NCBI RefSeq assembly: GCF_902713425.1
Contig: NC_081223.1
Span: forward strand, 1,206,501 to 1,270,500
Reading direction: 5' to 3'
Source: Acipenser ruthenus
Lineage: Eukaryota; Chordata; Actinopteri; Acipenseriformes; Acipenseridae
DNA length: 64,000 bases
Positions 24,275 through 33,872 of this stretch are shown in pieces. The first letter of the stretch is position 1; each line of letters opens with the position of its first letter. Below the pieces are notes generated by a model. That model was given only the letters and a program-made list of their open reading frames with translations, was not told the DNA's origin and made no database searches. A program made the translations under genes and the position numbers.

Positions 24275-24347
24275 TGGTTCCACTGGGGATCGAACCCAAG
24301 GCCTTCTGCGTATAAAGCAAACGTGCTAACCACTACACTATGGAACC
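24275..24347 (-). tRNA. tRNA-Val body with anticodon TAT
   Basis: A 73-nt gene starting GGTTCCATAGTGTAGTGG and ending CCAGTGGAACCA, the vertebrate tRNA-Val(TAC) body. The anticodon loop reads TTTATAC where Val-TAC has TTTACAC, so the anticodon is TAT, which would read the Ile codon AUA. Acceptor and anticodon stems are otherwise paired (one G-T). It may be a decaying gene or an anticodon-switched one. A 3' half of the TAC form is at 26190-26236. Confidence 0.8.
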
Positions 24348-24624
24348 TGTGTAATTTTAAACAAAGAGCGCTTTCCACGATTTAAGATGCTTTAGAGAGA
24401 CAGAATATTGGAATTGGCAGCCGAAACTGGAGGATAAAACTGCCTGTGATCAAAGTGGGCAGAAAAATTGCATACTTTGCATACCGTATTTGGGAGAAAA
24501 GAAACCGATCATCTCTGATTTGCAACGTTTCCATGGTTCGGCCCGGCCACTGCCGTGTGTCTGGTTAAAACGATGAGTTCAGTTTTCTTTCTGCTGCTTG
24601 GTAATTCAGTCACGAGGCAGCTGT

Positions 24625-24696
24625 AGCAGAGTGGAGCAGCGGAAGCGTGCTGGACCCATAACCCAGAGGTCGATGGATCGAAACCATCCTCTGCTA
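24625..24696 (+). tRNA. Initiator tRNA-Met (variant, second copy)
   Basis: Same 72-nt body as 4962-5033 but inverted, with the same GGA-for-GGG anticodon-stem change and an additional D-arm change (TGGAGC for TGGCGC) that breaks a stem pair. It may be a pseudogene. Confidence 0.75.
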
Positions 24697-25024
24697 GCTT
24701 GTTTTTCTTCTGTTAGCAAAGTAGATTTTCTAAAATATTATCTGAAGGCAATTAATTAATATTACATTTCGCAATCAAGGATGATGTAATGCGCAAGGAT
24801 ACTTGTCTTTCATTAGAGTTGTAATAAATTATAGCGCTTTTAGATTATATATGTTACTAGCGGATTGTTTAGAAATCTACTTAAATGTTAGCGTTTAGGT
24901 GTAATTCAGGGGATGGCGTAGAGGGCTCTCTCCTGCTTTGCGCAATTTGCTCAATTCTTATAGACTTTCCTGCCCAGTGTTGCTTTCTTCTTAGATGTGG
25001 TCTCAGTTTCGGCTAAGCAGATTG

Positions 25025-25071
25025 GTCTCTGTGGCGCAATCAGTTAGCGCGTTCGGCTTTTAACCAAAAGA
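25025..25071 (+). pseudogene. tRNA-Asn 5' fragment
   Basis: GTCTCTGTGGCGCAATCAGT through the anticodon arm matches tRNA-Asn, but the anticodon is TTT rather than GTT and the T arm and 3' acceptor strand are missing. The sequence then runs into a tRNA-Arg-like fragment. Confidence 0.75.
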
Positions 25072-25097
25072 TGCAGAGAACCGAACGATGCAAGATG

Positions 25098-25170
25098 CAG
25101 AGCAGATAGGATTCGAAGCAACGATCCTTGGTTTAGGAAGCCAGTACCTAATCTATTAGGCCACTAGGGC
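25098..25170 (-). pseudogene. tRNA-Arg(CCT)-like pseudogene
   Basis: On the minus strand GCCCTAGTGGCCTAATAGAT, a CCT anticodon in TTCCTAA, and a T-arm-like GCTTCGAATCC are recognisable as tRNA-Arg(CCT). The 3' acceptor strand does not pair with the 5' strand, and the T stem is damaged. Confidence 0.65.
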
Positions 25171-25802
25171 TGCCGTCGATAGCATTTTTGGTAGTACTAA
25201 AGAAAGTGGGAACAACAGTATTGTGGTTTACTACATAATATCCAAGCCATCGTTGGTGTTCAGACACAGCAGAGTGTTACATTGGGAAAGGGCCGTACCT
25301 GTCAGTAAGTATTTTATATTCATGAGGGAAGGTTTAAGATTGTGAAGAAGTTTAAATATGCTGCGTATTTGCGCATTGGGAACTTTGCATAATGACGTTT
25401 TTATTAATGCCACTTTCTTACGGACAGTAGTCAGGGTGATGATACAAGACCAGAGCCAATAAACCTGTTATTTGCTTGTCCTTTCACTACCATATTCTAT
25501 TGTGCTTGTTCAGAATACGCGTGAATCCTGAAAACATCTTGTTAATATTTAAACAAAGCCAGCAGTCACTTTATTGATCACCCTGTGGATTAACCGCTAT
25601 TGGAATACAGATGATTGTGTTAAAGATGTTAATAGACTTTCAATGTACACGTTTTAGAGCTAAGAGTTTGTTGAGGCAGTTCAGGCATCGGATTCTATTA
25701 TGGTGTTTCCGAGCTGTTGAACGTTTCTCATTACAGGTTTACTGGATTGACAAAAAGGCGATTGCCAAAAAGAATATTATCTCGACACACTAGTCTCGTC
25801 AA

Positions 25803-25875
25803 GCCGAAATAGCTCAGTTGGGAGAGCGTTAGACTGAAGATCTAAAAGTCCCTAGTTCGATCCCGGGTTTCGGCA
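25803..25875 (+). tRNA. tRNA-Phe(GAA)
   Basis: A 73-nt gene from GCCGAAATAGCTCAGTTGGG to TTTCGGCA, anticodon GAA in loop CTGAAGA, acceptor stem fully paired, discriminator A. One T-stem mismatch (CCTAG for CCTGG). An inverted copy lies at 27668-27740. Confidence 0.88.
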
Positions 25876-26012
25876 AACAACAAGATGATATTTGTTTTCT
25901 ATTATTTTGAACTAAAAAAAACAGCGCACATTGTAGTCTTCAGTGTAATTGGATGAAATAACAGCGTATCAGAGTGCCATTATCTAATGTGATTAAGAAA
26001 TGCGAAAAGCAT

Positions 26013-26037
26013 CGTCCCTGAGTGGGCTTGAACCACT

Positions 26038-26080
<43 letters not shown>

Positions 26081-26086
26081 AGAGAC
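26013..26086 (-). tRNA. tRNA-Asn(GTT)
   Basis: A 74-nt gene starting GTCTCTGTGGCGCAATCGG, anticodon GTT in CTGTTAA, ending with CAGGGAC and discriminator G. All stems pair. An inverted copy is at 27453-27526. Confidence 0.9.
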
Positions 26087-26189
26087 CAACCTGTTAAACC
26101 GCCAAAGCATACGGGAGTATTAATTGATTGACTGATTGAATGTTAGCCTGCGTTCGGTCTGGCGGGTTTAATTATTAAAAAGAATTAAA

Positions 26190-26236
26190 CCTGCTTTACA
26201 CGCAGGCGGCCCTGGGTTCGATCCCCAGTGGAACCA
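26190..26236 (+). pseudogene. tRNA-Val(TAC) 3' half
   Basis: CCTGCTTTACACGCAGG is an anticodon arm with TAC, followed by a good T arm (GGGTTCGATCCCC) and 3' strand TGGAACCA. The 5' half (acceptor and D arm) is absent, and the preceding bases do not restore it. The inverted paralogue near 42760 lacks the tRNA half. Confidence 0.75.
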
Positions 26237-26861
26237 TTGCAGTTCGTTTGCAAATTATATTAATCCCTGGTAAAGACGAAGTCTCTCTGGGGTTGGCCAA
26301 TCGTTAGATTGCCGATGTAAGGTCCCTGGTCCCATCGTAGAAACAAGATAGTTTATTCACAAATAAATACATACACTTTTATTGATGTTTCTTTTGTTGG
26401 TAAATTAACACAATACATTATTCTTCCACGTAATTAGACGATCAAAGCCCCTTTGTGCCAGTGCGCATTCAGAGGAGACGCGCTGAGAGAATCCGTCTTC
26501 TGTGTCACTCAGTACTGCCAGCTTTCCCCCGTTGGTGATATATTGGTCAGCATAGCTGCTTTCCAAGTAATTGACCCGAGACGATTCCCAGCCAGTACAA
26601 CTGTGTTTATGCCCACGTTTCAAATAATGAAATTTATAAAAGCAAATCGCATTGTTTTATGTTTTCTTTACTTTTAAAGCTGAGAATCAAACACACTTCC
26701 GACAACTTCATAGCCCTGCTGGCTACGAACACGTATTGAGTCGGCTGTTTCCCATGACCCTGGTGATACCGAGTGTTTTCCTAGTATCAGCGTCGGCATT
26801 ACCATGTTTGGCATGCTTGCTGTACACTCTAGCATTGCATAACAAGCACGTACTACGCCAG

Positions 26862-26933
26862 GACTTCGTGGCGCAACGGTAGCGCATCTGACTCCAGATC
26901 AGACGGTTGCGTGTTCAAATCACGTCGAGGTCA
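26862..26933 (+). tRNA. tRNA-Trp(CCA)
   Basis: A 72-nt gene from GACTTCGTGGCGCAACGG to CGAGGTCA with anticodon CCA. Acceptor stem paired with one G-T. B box GTTCAAATC as in vertebrate Trp genes. Inverted copy at 42032-42103. Confidence 0.9.
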
Positions 26934-27315
26934 AAGCCGCCTTTCTTTCTATTCCACATTATTTCATTTTTTAACGTGTTTGGATTTGAATTTTTCCGGA
27001 CATTTATTTATACAATTTAGCCTACACAACATATTGATTGCATAGCGATCAAACAGATATTTATTGTATTGCGATTCATTTTTATGTTTCATTTGATACG
27101 GCACAATAAATTAAAGTGACTCCCAAATTAATGTTGGCCATTCTTCAATGACATAGTTGGGTAATAAAGTCATATTAACACTTCCTTGCATGAGATATTG
27201 AAAATAGCTCTACAAATACTAGGATTGGAGAAAATGGAGAAGTACAGCAAGTAATGATTGATGCCTTTAAGCTTAACAGACCTTTAAGAATTAACAACGA
27301 AGACATAAAAAGGGG

Positions 27316-27349
<34 letters not shown>

Positions 27350-27452
27350 ATATTTCAAGTAACTGTAGCTTTATAATATATATATACGATCACGTTCTGC
27401 AGCATCTCGCCTTGCTCATCACTCCCGTATGCTTTGGTGGTTTGACAGGTTG

Positions 27453-27458
27453 GTCTCT

Positions 27459-27519
<61 letters not shown>

Positions 27520-27526
27520 AGGGACG
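27453..27526 (+). tRNA. tRNA-Asn(GTT)
   Basis: A 74-nt gene matching the one at 26013-26086 in inverted orientation, with a fully paired cloverleaf and anticodon GTT. Flanks (CCCGTATGCTTTGGTGGTTT before; TTTCTTAATCACATTAGAAA after) mirror those of the other copy. Confidence 0.92.
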
Positions 27527-27667
27527 ATGCATTTTGCATTTCTTAATCACATTAGAAAATGGCACTCTGATACGCTGTTATTTCATCCAATTAGACTGAA
27601 GAAAAAAATGTGTTGTGTTTTTTTTTTTTAGTTCAAAATAACACAAAACGAAAAGAGTCTTGCTGTT

Positions 27668-27740
27668 TGCCAAAAGCCGGGATCGAACCAGAGACCTTTA
27701 GATCTTCAGTCTAACGCTCTCCCAACTGAGCTATTTCGGC
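27668..27740 (-). tRNA. tRNA-Phe(GAA)
   Basis: Inverted copy of the Phe gene at 25803-25875, with anticodon GAA and an intact T stem. The acceptor is GCCGAAA with TTTTGGC, all paired (one G-T). Confidence 0.9.
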
Positions 27741-27908
27741 TTGACAAGATTAAGTTTTCGAGATAATATTCTTTTTGGCAATCGCCTTTTTGTCAATCCA
27801 GTAAACTTGTATTATGAGAAACGATCAACAGCTCGGAAACACCATAATATAATCCTGACAAGCTGCGTTTGTTACAGTAGAAAACTGCATTATTTATTTC
27901 AGCACAGA

Positions 27909-29291
27909 CTAGCTCTTTCACGCATAGAGGTCACTGCAGTGGACAGATATTTTTAAGTGATTATCTCCTATAGAAACTCTGTCGACATCACTGATGCATG
28001 GTATCCTCTTCAGTGGACGTCTACCGAAATTAAAACGCCTGCCATCTAGTGGCATTCGATAGGTACTACAAAAAACAAAACGGTGACAGCAGCACCGAGT
28101 ACCTCAGGGATTTCTATAAAATCCTTTTACACAAAAAGAGCAGAGCAGGTATAAAATATATTCAAAGAAAGTCATGTTTAGGGAATAACATGGTATATGT
28201 TTTGTTCTAATAGTCACTTTATTTTTTTCAGTTTATGTTAAACCATATGTCCACTTAAGTGGACGTCATGCACTATTAAGATTCATAATGCACATTAGGC
28301 CTATGTTGTTCTATAGGCCTATGCTAAATATCTTTTGTCCTATAAGAGCTATATATTGCAGTGTGGTCCATAAATAGGATCATTTGGATCATTTTATCTT
28401 CTCTCAACTGTTTTTTTTAATTGAAAATTAATTTTCCGAATCATTATTATTCACAGCAGCTGTGTGGTAGTAGTCACAGTTTTATTAGTAGTATTGTTAT
28501 TTTCTTAGCCAGGCATCAAGAGCATCGAGCTCCAGGGTAGTAGAGGAGATTCCATCACAATCAAGTGATAGTGATGATGGTGAATGGCAGCCAGACACGC
28601 AGGGAGAGGAAGCAGGGAGCCCACGGAGCAGCAGTGAAACAGATGAGGATAGTGAGGATGATGCTGAAGTAGTTGAGGGAGTGGGGAATCACTGGCCAAA
28701 GATAACTGATGCAAAAAATGCTAACAGGTGCCATGATGAGGCTTGTACACGGAAAACTAAGTACATCTGCATGCAGTGTCTTGAGTCATTGTGTCCTGGG
28801 TGCTTTGCCAACTTCCACACCCAGCGCTAAAATCAGCCAAATTCAGTTCACTACAGAGGGAAGAATGGTAACTTGGTGTATATGACACACTGAAGTAAAA
28901 AAAAGATTATTGTTTCAACAATGAAGACATTTTTGTTACAAACATTGAGGACATTTTTGTTTCTGGCAAAAAAAAGAAAATATGAGAAAACATTCGAATT
29001 CATATCAGGAATGGAATCAGACATTTAGTTTTGCATTTTGTATTAGCCTACTTCTTCCCAAATAAAAGAAAAAGACTTTCAGTCCTAATATGCTGTTCCA
29101 GTATAATAGGGCAGTGTGTTATGTTACACATGCAGGGTGTCCAGTCAAGTGCACACATGTATAGCTTCTTACATTTTGTACTAAAAAAACAAAACTTTTT
29201 TTATGTTTTTATAGGCCCTAAAGACTAATAAAAACCATTTGAAAAAAATCTTGTTTAAGGTTACCATAATTCATGCATGAGAGGGCTAGGG
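27909..29291 (+). mobile_element. piggyBac-like transposon, internally deleted
   Basis: The borders come from the sister module at 22150-22180, where CAGCACAGAC runs into TTGTCTATTG without this DNA. The ends are imperfect inverted repeats of about 18 bp (TAGCTCTTTCACGCATAGA on the left; CCTAGCCCTCTCATGCATGA when the right end is reversed). The single reading frame at 28510-28830 keeps an acidic N-terminal part and a C-terminal Cys-rich module of the piggyBac transposase type. The catalytic core is missing. A TTAA target duplication is not visible, so family placement rests on the Cys-rich module. Confidence 0.65.
28510..28830 (+). pseudogene. piggyBac transposase remnant: acidic N-terminus joined to Cys-rich C-terminus
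   Basis: 107 codons open to a TAA at 28828. The first part is Ser/Glu/Asp-rich (SSDSDDGEWQPDTQGEE and SETDEDSEDDAEVVEG), like the N-terminus of piggyBac transposases. The end reads RCHDEACTRKTKYICMQC then LESLCPGCFANFHTQR, matching the C-x(4)-C, C-x(2)-C, C-x(2)-C-F-x(3)-H pattern of the piggyBac C-terminal zinc module that binds the transposon ends. The DDD catalytic core is deleted between them, and the frame is kept across the deletion. Confidence 0.7.
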
Positions 29292-30130
29292 TTGTCTATT
29301 GTATCAAGGACCGATTGGGTTTATTCCGCACATACCAACTGTTGCTCCATGAATGATGTTATGACAATTGTAAAAAAAGAAACGGATTGAAGCCAACCCA
29401 AAAAAGTAAGATTATTTATTTCAATATCGTTATAGCTATAAACGATGCATGCATTTTACAATCGCAATTGCTATATGACAATGACCAATAAGTAATTTTG
29501 TTGCAATACTGTATACAATGCGAACAGAATCAGACATTGATCCGTTGCCTCGAAGAAACATCTCCAATTTGTATTTAAAAAGGACGCCCAACGTGGGGCT
29601 CGAACCCACGACCCAGAAATTACGAGTCTCATGCTCTACCGACTGAGCTAGCCGGGTTGACTGGTGGAAGTTTCTTTCACTCTAACCAACTGAGCTATTA
29701 ATTTGTCGTCTGAAAATGCTGAACGACAGAACCAAAGATTCCAAATATAATCCACTGAACGTCACCAGTAACAGCTTTGATGACACAAAGTCGTATGACA
29801 CGAACCCTAAGAATGTTATTCCAGATTCATTTTCGCTTAGAAACAACTGCAGCCTCCCTGCCTCAATACAAATAATACCAATACAAAAATCAAATTACAT
29901 GTATTTAAAAATGAATGGTCTCATCCATCTGGAACGATTGGTTCTGCATTTATACAGTATCAACCTTAATCTGAGTTGAGAGGCACCCAACCTGTGGAGG
30001 ATTTTAAATGTGAGGGGATGTGAATAGAGTCAAATACATTTGCATCATTCTGTATATATATTTTTGAATATATATATATATATTAATATATTATTCATAT
30101 ATCAAGTAACTAGCTTTATTTTTTATTTTT
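29292..30130. repeat. tRNA-Lys module, copy 2
   Basis: Direct repeat of 22140-23020 with moderate divergence, separated from its original left flank by the piggyBac-like element. The following stretch 30131-30960 is A/T-rich; I see no gene in it, only scattered TGGTACTAT words near 30790-30910. Confidence 0.8.
29585..29657 (-). pseudogene. tRNA-Lys body with anticodon CGT (decayed)
   Basis: It aligns end to end with the tRNA-Lys at 22436-22508. The anticodon loop is CTCGTAA, so the anticodon is CGT (a Thr codon reader) instead of CTT. The first acceptor base is A (expected G), mismatching C72, and the anticodon stem has one mismatch and a G-T. It is probably a pseudogene. Confidence 0.75.
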
Positions 30131-31116
30131 TTATTTTCAAATCACACCATAAGTTATAAAAATGCATTGTAATAGATAATGAAATTATCACTGAAAGGGA
30201 GACCTATAAAGTAGTTATAATGTGAATATCATTATTTTTATAAGCATTGATTCAAATTCGAACTTACATGGTTGAACCTTCTGTGGTGATACTAGCTTAT
30301 GGATCACTTTGTATCAGTCAGGTTGAGCTGCCATCAGCCTTTCTTCTAAACAAGGGTTCCATCTGAACCTGAAAAAAGAGCATTTGTGATAGAATAGCAA
30401 GGTTGCAGTTAAACAAAAGACTTCAATTAAACAAATAGCCTAAACACAAAATAGTCACAATGGCCAAATAAAAGGTTTCTACACAAAACAACAAGAAATC
30501 AAAAAGGGGTTCACTGGGTGAAAACAAATAAACACTACTATACAATAGCAAAAAGGGACTTTTTTTTGAAAAAAAGAGAGATTATTTTTTTAAAAAGCAT
30601 GGAGTACCCATGTTCACGTTTTTTTAAGTATTGCTTTCAAAACAAGATCATTTTTCAATGAAAACTAAATTAAACTTAAAAACCTAAAGTTAAATACAGT
30701 ACTATAACGTTCATGGATACATAATTAAAAACAAATGATAGAAAAACACAATGTATCCTATCCTGTCAATGTACAATGCACTATTCTGGTACTATAATGC
30801 AGTACCACCATGATAATACGATTGTACTTTTTATTTCTAAGAAGTATCCTGGTATCTACAGTATAATGCAACACTACACCACGGTACTATATGGTACTAT
30901 TTATTTTACCATGGTACGATAACTGCTGCCTATTTCAATTGTCTTATTACTGTACTGTTATTACATTATGGACAGCAGTGGTGCTCTGGCTCCCTCTTGT
31001 GGTCAGTGTGAATGATGGCAGTGTGTGCAGCTTGGCAGGGCACTGATGCCTGTTTCCAGGCTACACAAACACAGAGAGGGATTCAATCAAACACTAAGTT
31101 CACAGTTTAATAGAAG

Positions 31117-31530
31117 AGTGGATTAGTTCTATTTGTATATGTGTTCTAAGCGCTGCACTTCTGTTTCAATAAGTGTCACAGACAGTTCTACGAGATCTCA
31201 GCTGTGAACACAGGTGGGACCTGATAAGGTTGGGTGACTCACAGTACAGTTAGATTATCCTTCCTGTAGTTTTATGTTTAGCCTCTCAGTGCTTTCCTGC
31301 TCTCTAGGAGGGGCATTAGAAATCTGCCTGTTCAGAATGAACTGGCCCATAAGTGTTGAGACATGTGTGCCAGGGAGCTGCTGCACACATAAGGAATGAA
31401 GGAGACCAGGTGGGTAACAAGGATGACACAGGAGGCAAGACAATGAAGAACAAACTGCCTTCAATAATGCTGATGTGCTGCTCCTTAATAAAAAATAAGA
31501 ATTCACTCAGAAATGTATGAATTCCTCATT
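31117..31530. repeat. V-array unit element, copy 1
   Basis: About 0.4 kb starting TAGAAGAGTGGATTAGTTCT that recurs at 48588-49000 and 59308-59715, always on the 3' side of a V segment. An 83-codon minus-strand frame is kept in all three but matches no Ig exon I recognise. The rest of 31530-32180 is A/T-rich spacer. Confidence 0.75.
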
Positions 31531-32183
31531 TATTTATTTTTTATTAAATTTAGATACATTCTTTTTTTATTATAATAAGTTATAATCAGAGGTATATCAA
31601 TCTAGTATTAACATGTATTTCAGTAATTAAGAATAAAGTGTAAAATTCTATTTGAAAAGAAGACATGGTTTGTTCATTGTAATTAACAGTAATTTGTGTC
31701 TTGATTTTCATCTTAACAATATGTTAAAGTTCGATGTTATTCATTTATGTATTAATATTAGTTTTGAAAATACATTAAAACACATCAGATTGACACAATG
31801 AAAAATATCCAGCTGGACTCCACAGAGTCAGACAGTGTAACTACACATCACTGCAATACTGGGCTTTGCTGTTTGCTGGACTTCTTTTTTAATATGTTGT
31901 CCAGTGGATCATAAATAAATCAATCTCAATATGCATACAGTTCAATTGTTTTAAAAAATAAGCATCATTCTGTTTGTATATAGAATGTGTTGCTGATGAA
32001 GTGGAATCATTAAAAGAGTAAAATGAAAAAAAGGAAATAATACAATTTGAAGTGAAATATGCAATTTATTTATTTATATGTACATTTACTGAAAGAGAAG
32101 TAAAATGTTTGCTTTACTTTATTTTCAGCTTGTATTTAAGTATCAGAAAATGAACAATGTTCACCTGCAGTCCTGCTGAGGGA

Positions 32184-32211
32184 GGTTTTTGTACGGGTGT
32201 GTATCACTGTG
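32184..32211 (-). promoter_or_regulatory. 12-bp-spacer recombination signal of V2
   Basis: On the coding strand: heptamer CACAGTG (32205-32211), 12-bp spacer, nonamer ACAAAAACC (32184-32192). Both are the consensus. A 12-spacer signal on V is kappa-type and requires a 23-spacer J partner. Confidence 0.95.
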
Positions 32212-32782
32212 TGAACACAACACTACTGCTGGGGTAGTGTGCACTCTGACAGTAGTAATCTCCTGCATCTTCAGCCTGGACTCCACTGATGGTCAGAGTG
32301 AAGTCAGTCCCAGATCCACTGCCACTGAAACGAGTTGGGATCCCAGACTGAAGGGTACTTGCATAATAGATCAGGAGTTTGGGAGCTTCTCCAGGTTTCT
32401 GTTGGTACCAGTTTAGGTAGTAGTTATTGTACACTGCGCTGCTGACTTTACAGCTCAGAGCGACTGTGTCTCCTGGGAGAACAGATTTCACTGCTGGAGT
32501 CTGAGTCACAGTATACTGTCCACTGGATTCTGAAAATAATAAATAATATTATAGAAAATTAGAATAAATGAGTGAATTAAATAATGAAAATGCATTACAT
32601 TTCAGCACGTTTTCATTTCATCTTTTTAATATTCCCTATTTTACTTTGTATTAAGAATTGTCCCAGAAACAGATTTTTCTTTAAACATGTTTTTCTAAAT
32701 GATTCTTACCCTGAGTGCAGATGACAAGTGCCCAGATGAAGATGCTGATAAAAGTCATTGTTGTTGTGGATTCTGTTGCCAT
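32212..32782 (-). CDS. Ig light-chain V segment 2 (kappa-like, intact)
   Basis: Leader exon 32710-32782 and V exon 32212-32529 with a 180-bp intron (GTAAG donor, CAG acceptor). The V domain starts [20 protein letters not shown] and keeps the core residues: Cys in VALSCKVS, Trp in [33 protein letters not shown], and Cys in [18 protein letters not shown]. It ends VVF at the heptamer. After rearrangement to a J segment it would form the antigen-binding variable domain of an IgL chain. Compared with V3-V5 the 3' flank lacks about 0.3 kb after GTTCACCT. No defect seen. Confidence 0.95.
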
Positions 32783-32878
32783 GAAGGGCAGCTCTCAATC
32801 ATGAAGTGTTAAACTTACAGGGCTATAAACACTCCCAGAGCACTGAAGCATGTGCTGCCAATGCAAAGTGTCTTTTCT

Positions 32879-32886
32879 ATGCAAAT
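32879..32886 (-). promoter_or_regulatory. Ig octamer of V2
   Basis: ATTTGCAT on the coding strand, 97 bp before the leader ATG. Confidence 0.88.
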
Positions 32887-33230
32887 TATCTTCCTTGGCA
32901 CAGCAGCCACTTCTAGTCAAGCAGTGCTCTTAAGTTTAAACTCATTTTCAGCTGATGCAGTTTCTTTACCATTCAAAAAGAAAAAAAATAGTTTTCTTTG
33001 TGTTGAGTTTGTACAAACACAGCTATTTCTCTCTCTTCTCCCTTCTCGCAAACAATTTATCTTAGCCACAGCTGTGATTATTTAGCTTTGTTACACAGAA
33101 TAAATAATTATTAATTGTAAAATATTAAAATCAGAGCTGCAGGTTAACAGATCTATCATAATCTTTGTGAAATCAAATCCATTCAAGAAGCAAACATTTT
33201 GATTTTGCACATTGCTGATGTTGAGTGAAA

Positions 33231-33302
33231 AGTTTCCAGTTTTTTTTCCTGTGGACCCCCTGGACTGACTTTGAGGACCCCAGGTTAAGAACCACTGCTC
33301 TG
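33231..33302 (-). mobile_element. hAT-like terminal fragment, conserved upstream of V segments
   Basis: Reading on the minus strand, CAGTGGTTCTTAACCTGGGG followed by TCCTCA and a CCAGGGGGTCC word resembles the terminal repeat of hAT-type elements. The same fragment lies upstream of V3 (about 39870-39940), V4 (51730-51802) and V5 (63001-63074), so it predates the V duplications. Only one end is seen. Confidence 0.4.
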
Positions 33303-33599
33303 GATTAAAGAGCATCATTTTATTACTCTCTCTCCCTCTTGTGGTCACAGAGTGTAGTGCAGTCTGTGCTGATGGTCTGTGGAATTGCAGTAAAATCCCT
33401 TCCCATGCTGTAGTGTTTAGATCCACTGCCACTGGGTGTGAGGAGCCTTGTGTTAACAATGGGAGAACTGGGGAGGTAACTGCTGCCTATTTCAATTGTC
33501 TTTTTACATTATTCATCCCCATGTTCTCTCTGGCTTTCAATGCTCTTCAAGCCTGATATCTTTTATTAATTGTTGTCTAAATTGCTATTTCAGATTTTT

Positions 33600-33872
33600 C
33601 ACTCCATCTTATTCGTATGATTCTGTATGACACACGCATCCACAGTGTTTAGAAATCACATCCTAGCCTTGTATTTAATGTAATATGCTTGTATTTGATG
33701 TATTTGCATTGTTTTTTACTGTTTGTATTTAATGTGCTATGCCCTGTATTTCACTGTATTTAATGTATTATGCATTGTTCCTCACTGTCTTGAAAAGCAC
33801 TTTGTGATGGTGGTCCACTTTGAAAGGCGCTATATAAAATAAAGATTGATTGATTGATTGATTGATTGATTA
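33600..33872 (+). mobile_element. LINE 3' end fragment with (ATTG)n tail
   Basis: TGAAAAGCACTTTGTGATGG, then GGCGCTATATAAAATAAAG and a GATT repeat at 33845-33872. It is the end of an L2/Rex-like LINE distinct from the family at 13712. No coding part is visible. Confidence 0.6.

Larger units (their letters stand above)
23330..24960. repeat. tRNA module, inverted copy of 4190-5160
   Basis: Carries the Ala and iMet genes with the same flanks as the first module but reversed. Extra material of about 0.85 kb, holding the Val gene and a decayed tRNA-like stretch near 24168-24245, lies between them; relatives of that stretch are at 26275-26345 and 42630-42710. Confidence 0.8.
26115..27000. repeat. 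Inverted duplication, left arm block 2
   Basis: Matches 41945-42800 in inverted orientation, including the tRNA-Trp gene and the GCGCATTCAGAGGAGACGCG stretch near 26462. A 67-codon open frame (26405-26623, minus) is kept with few changes in the other copy (42342 onward), but frames are open on both strands, so coding is not supported. Confidence 0.85.

Noticed and set aside
26405-26623. 72-codon frame conserved in the inverted copy at 42342-42587
   Set aside because: Overall identity of the two copies is high and frames are open on both strands, so conservation of the frame is not evidence for coding.
31255-31506. 83-codon frame present in three V-unit copies as a possible Ig constant exon
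   Set aside because: It lacks the Cys-Trp-Cys pattern of an Ig constant domain and flanking splice sites.
31820-31870. Possible J segment or 23-spacer signal (CACTGTC on the minus strand, 23 bases from GCAAAGCCC, followed by CAGCTGGATATT)
   Set aside because: The nonamer does not match the consensus, the FGxG motif is absent, and the equivalent place near 60510 is even less similar.
32189-32416. Plus-strand open frame across V2 (and its relatives across V3 and V5)
   Set aside because: It is the antisense shadow of the V exon; the minus strand has the leader, splice sites and recombination signal.
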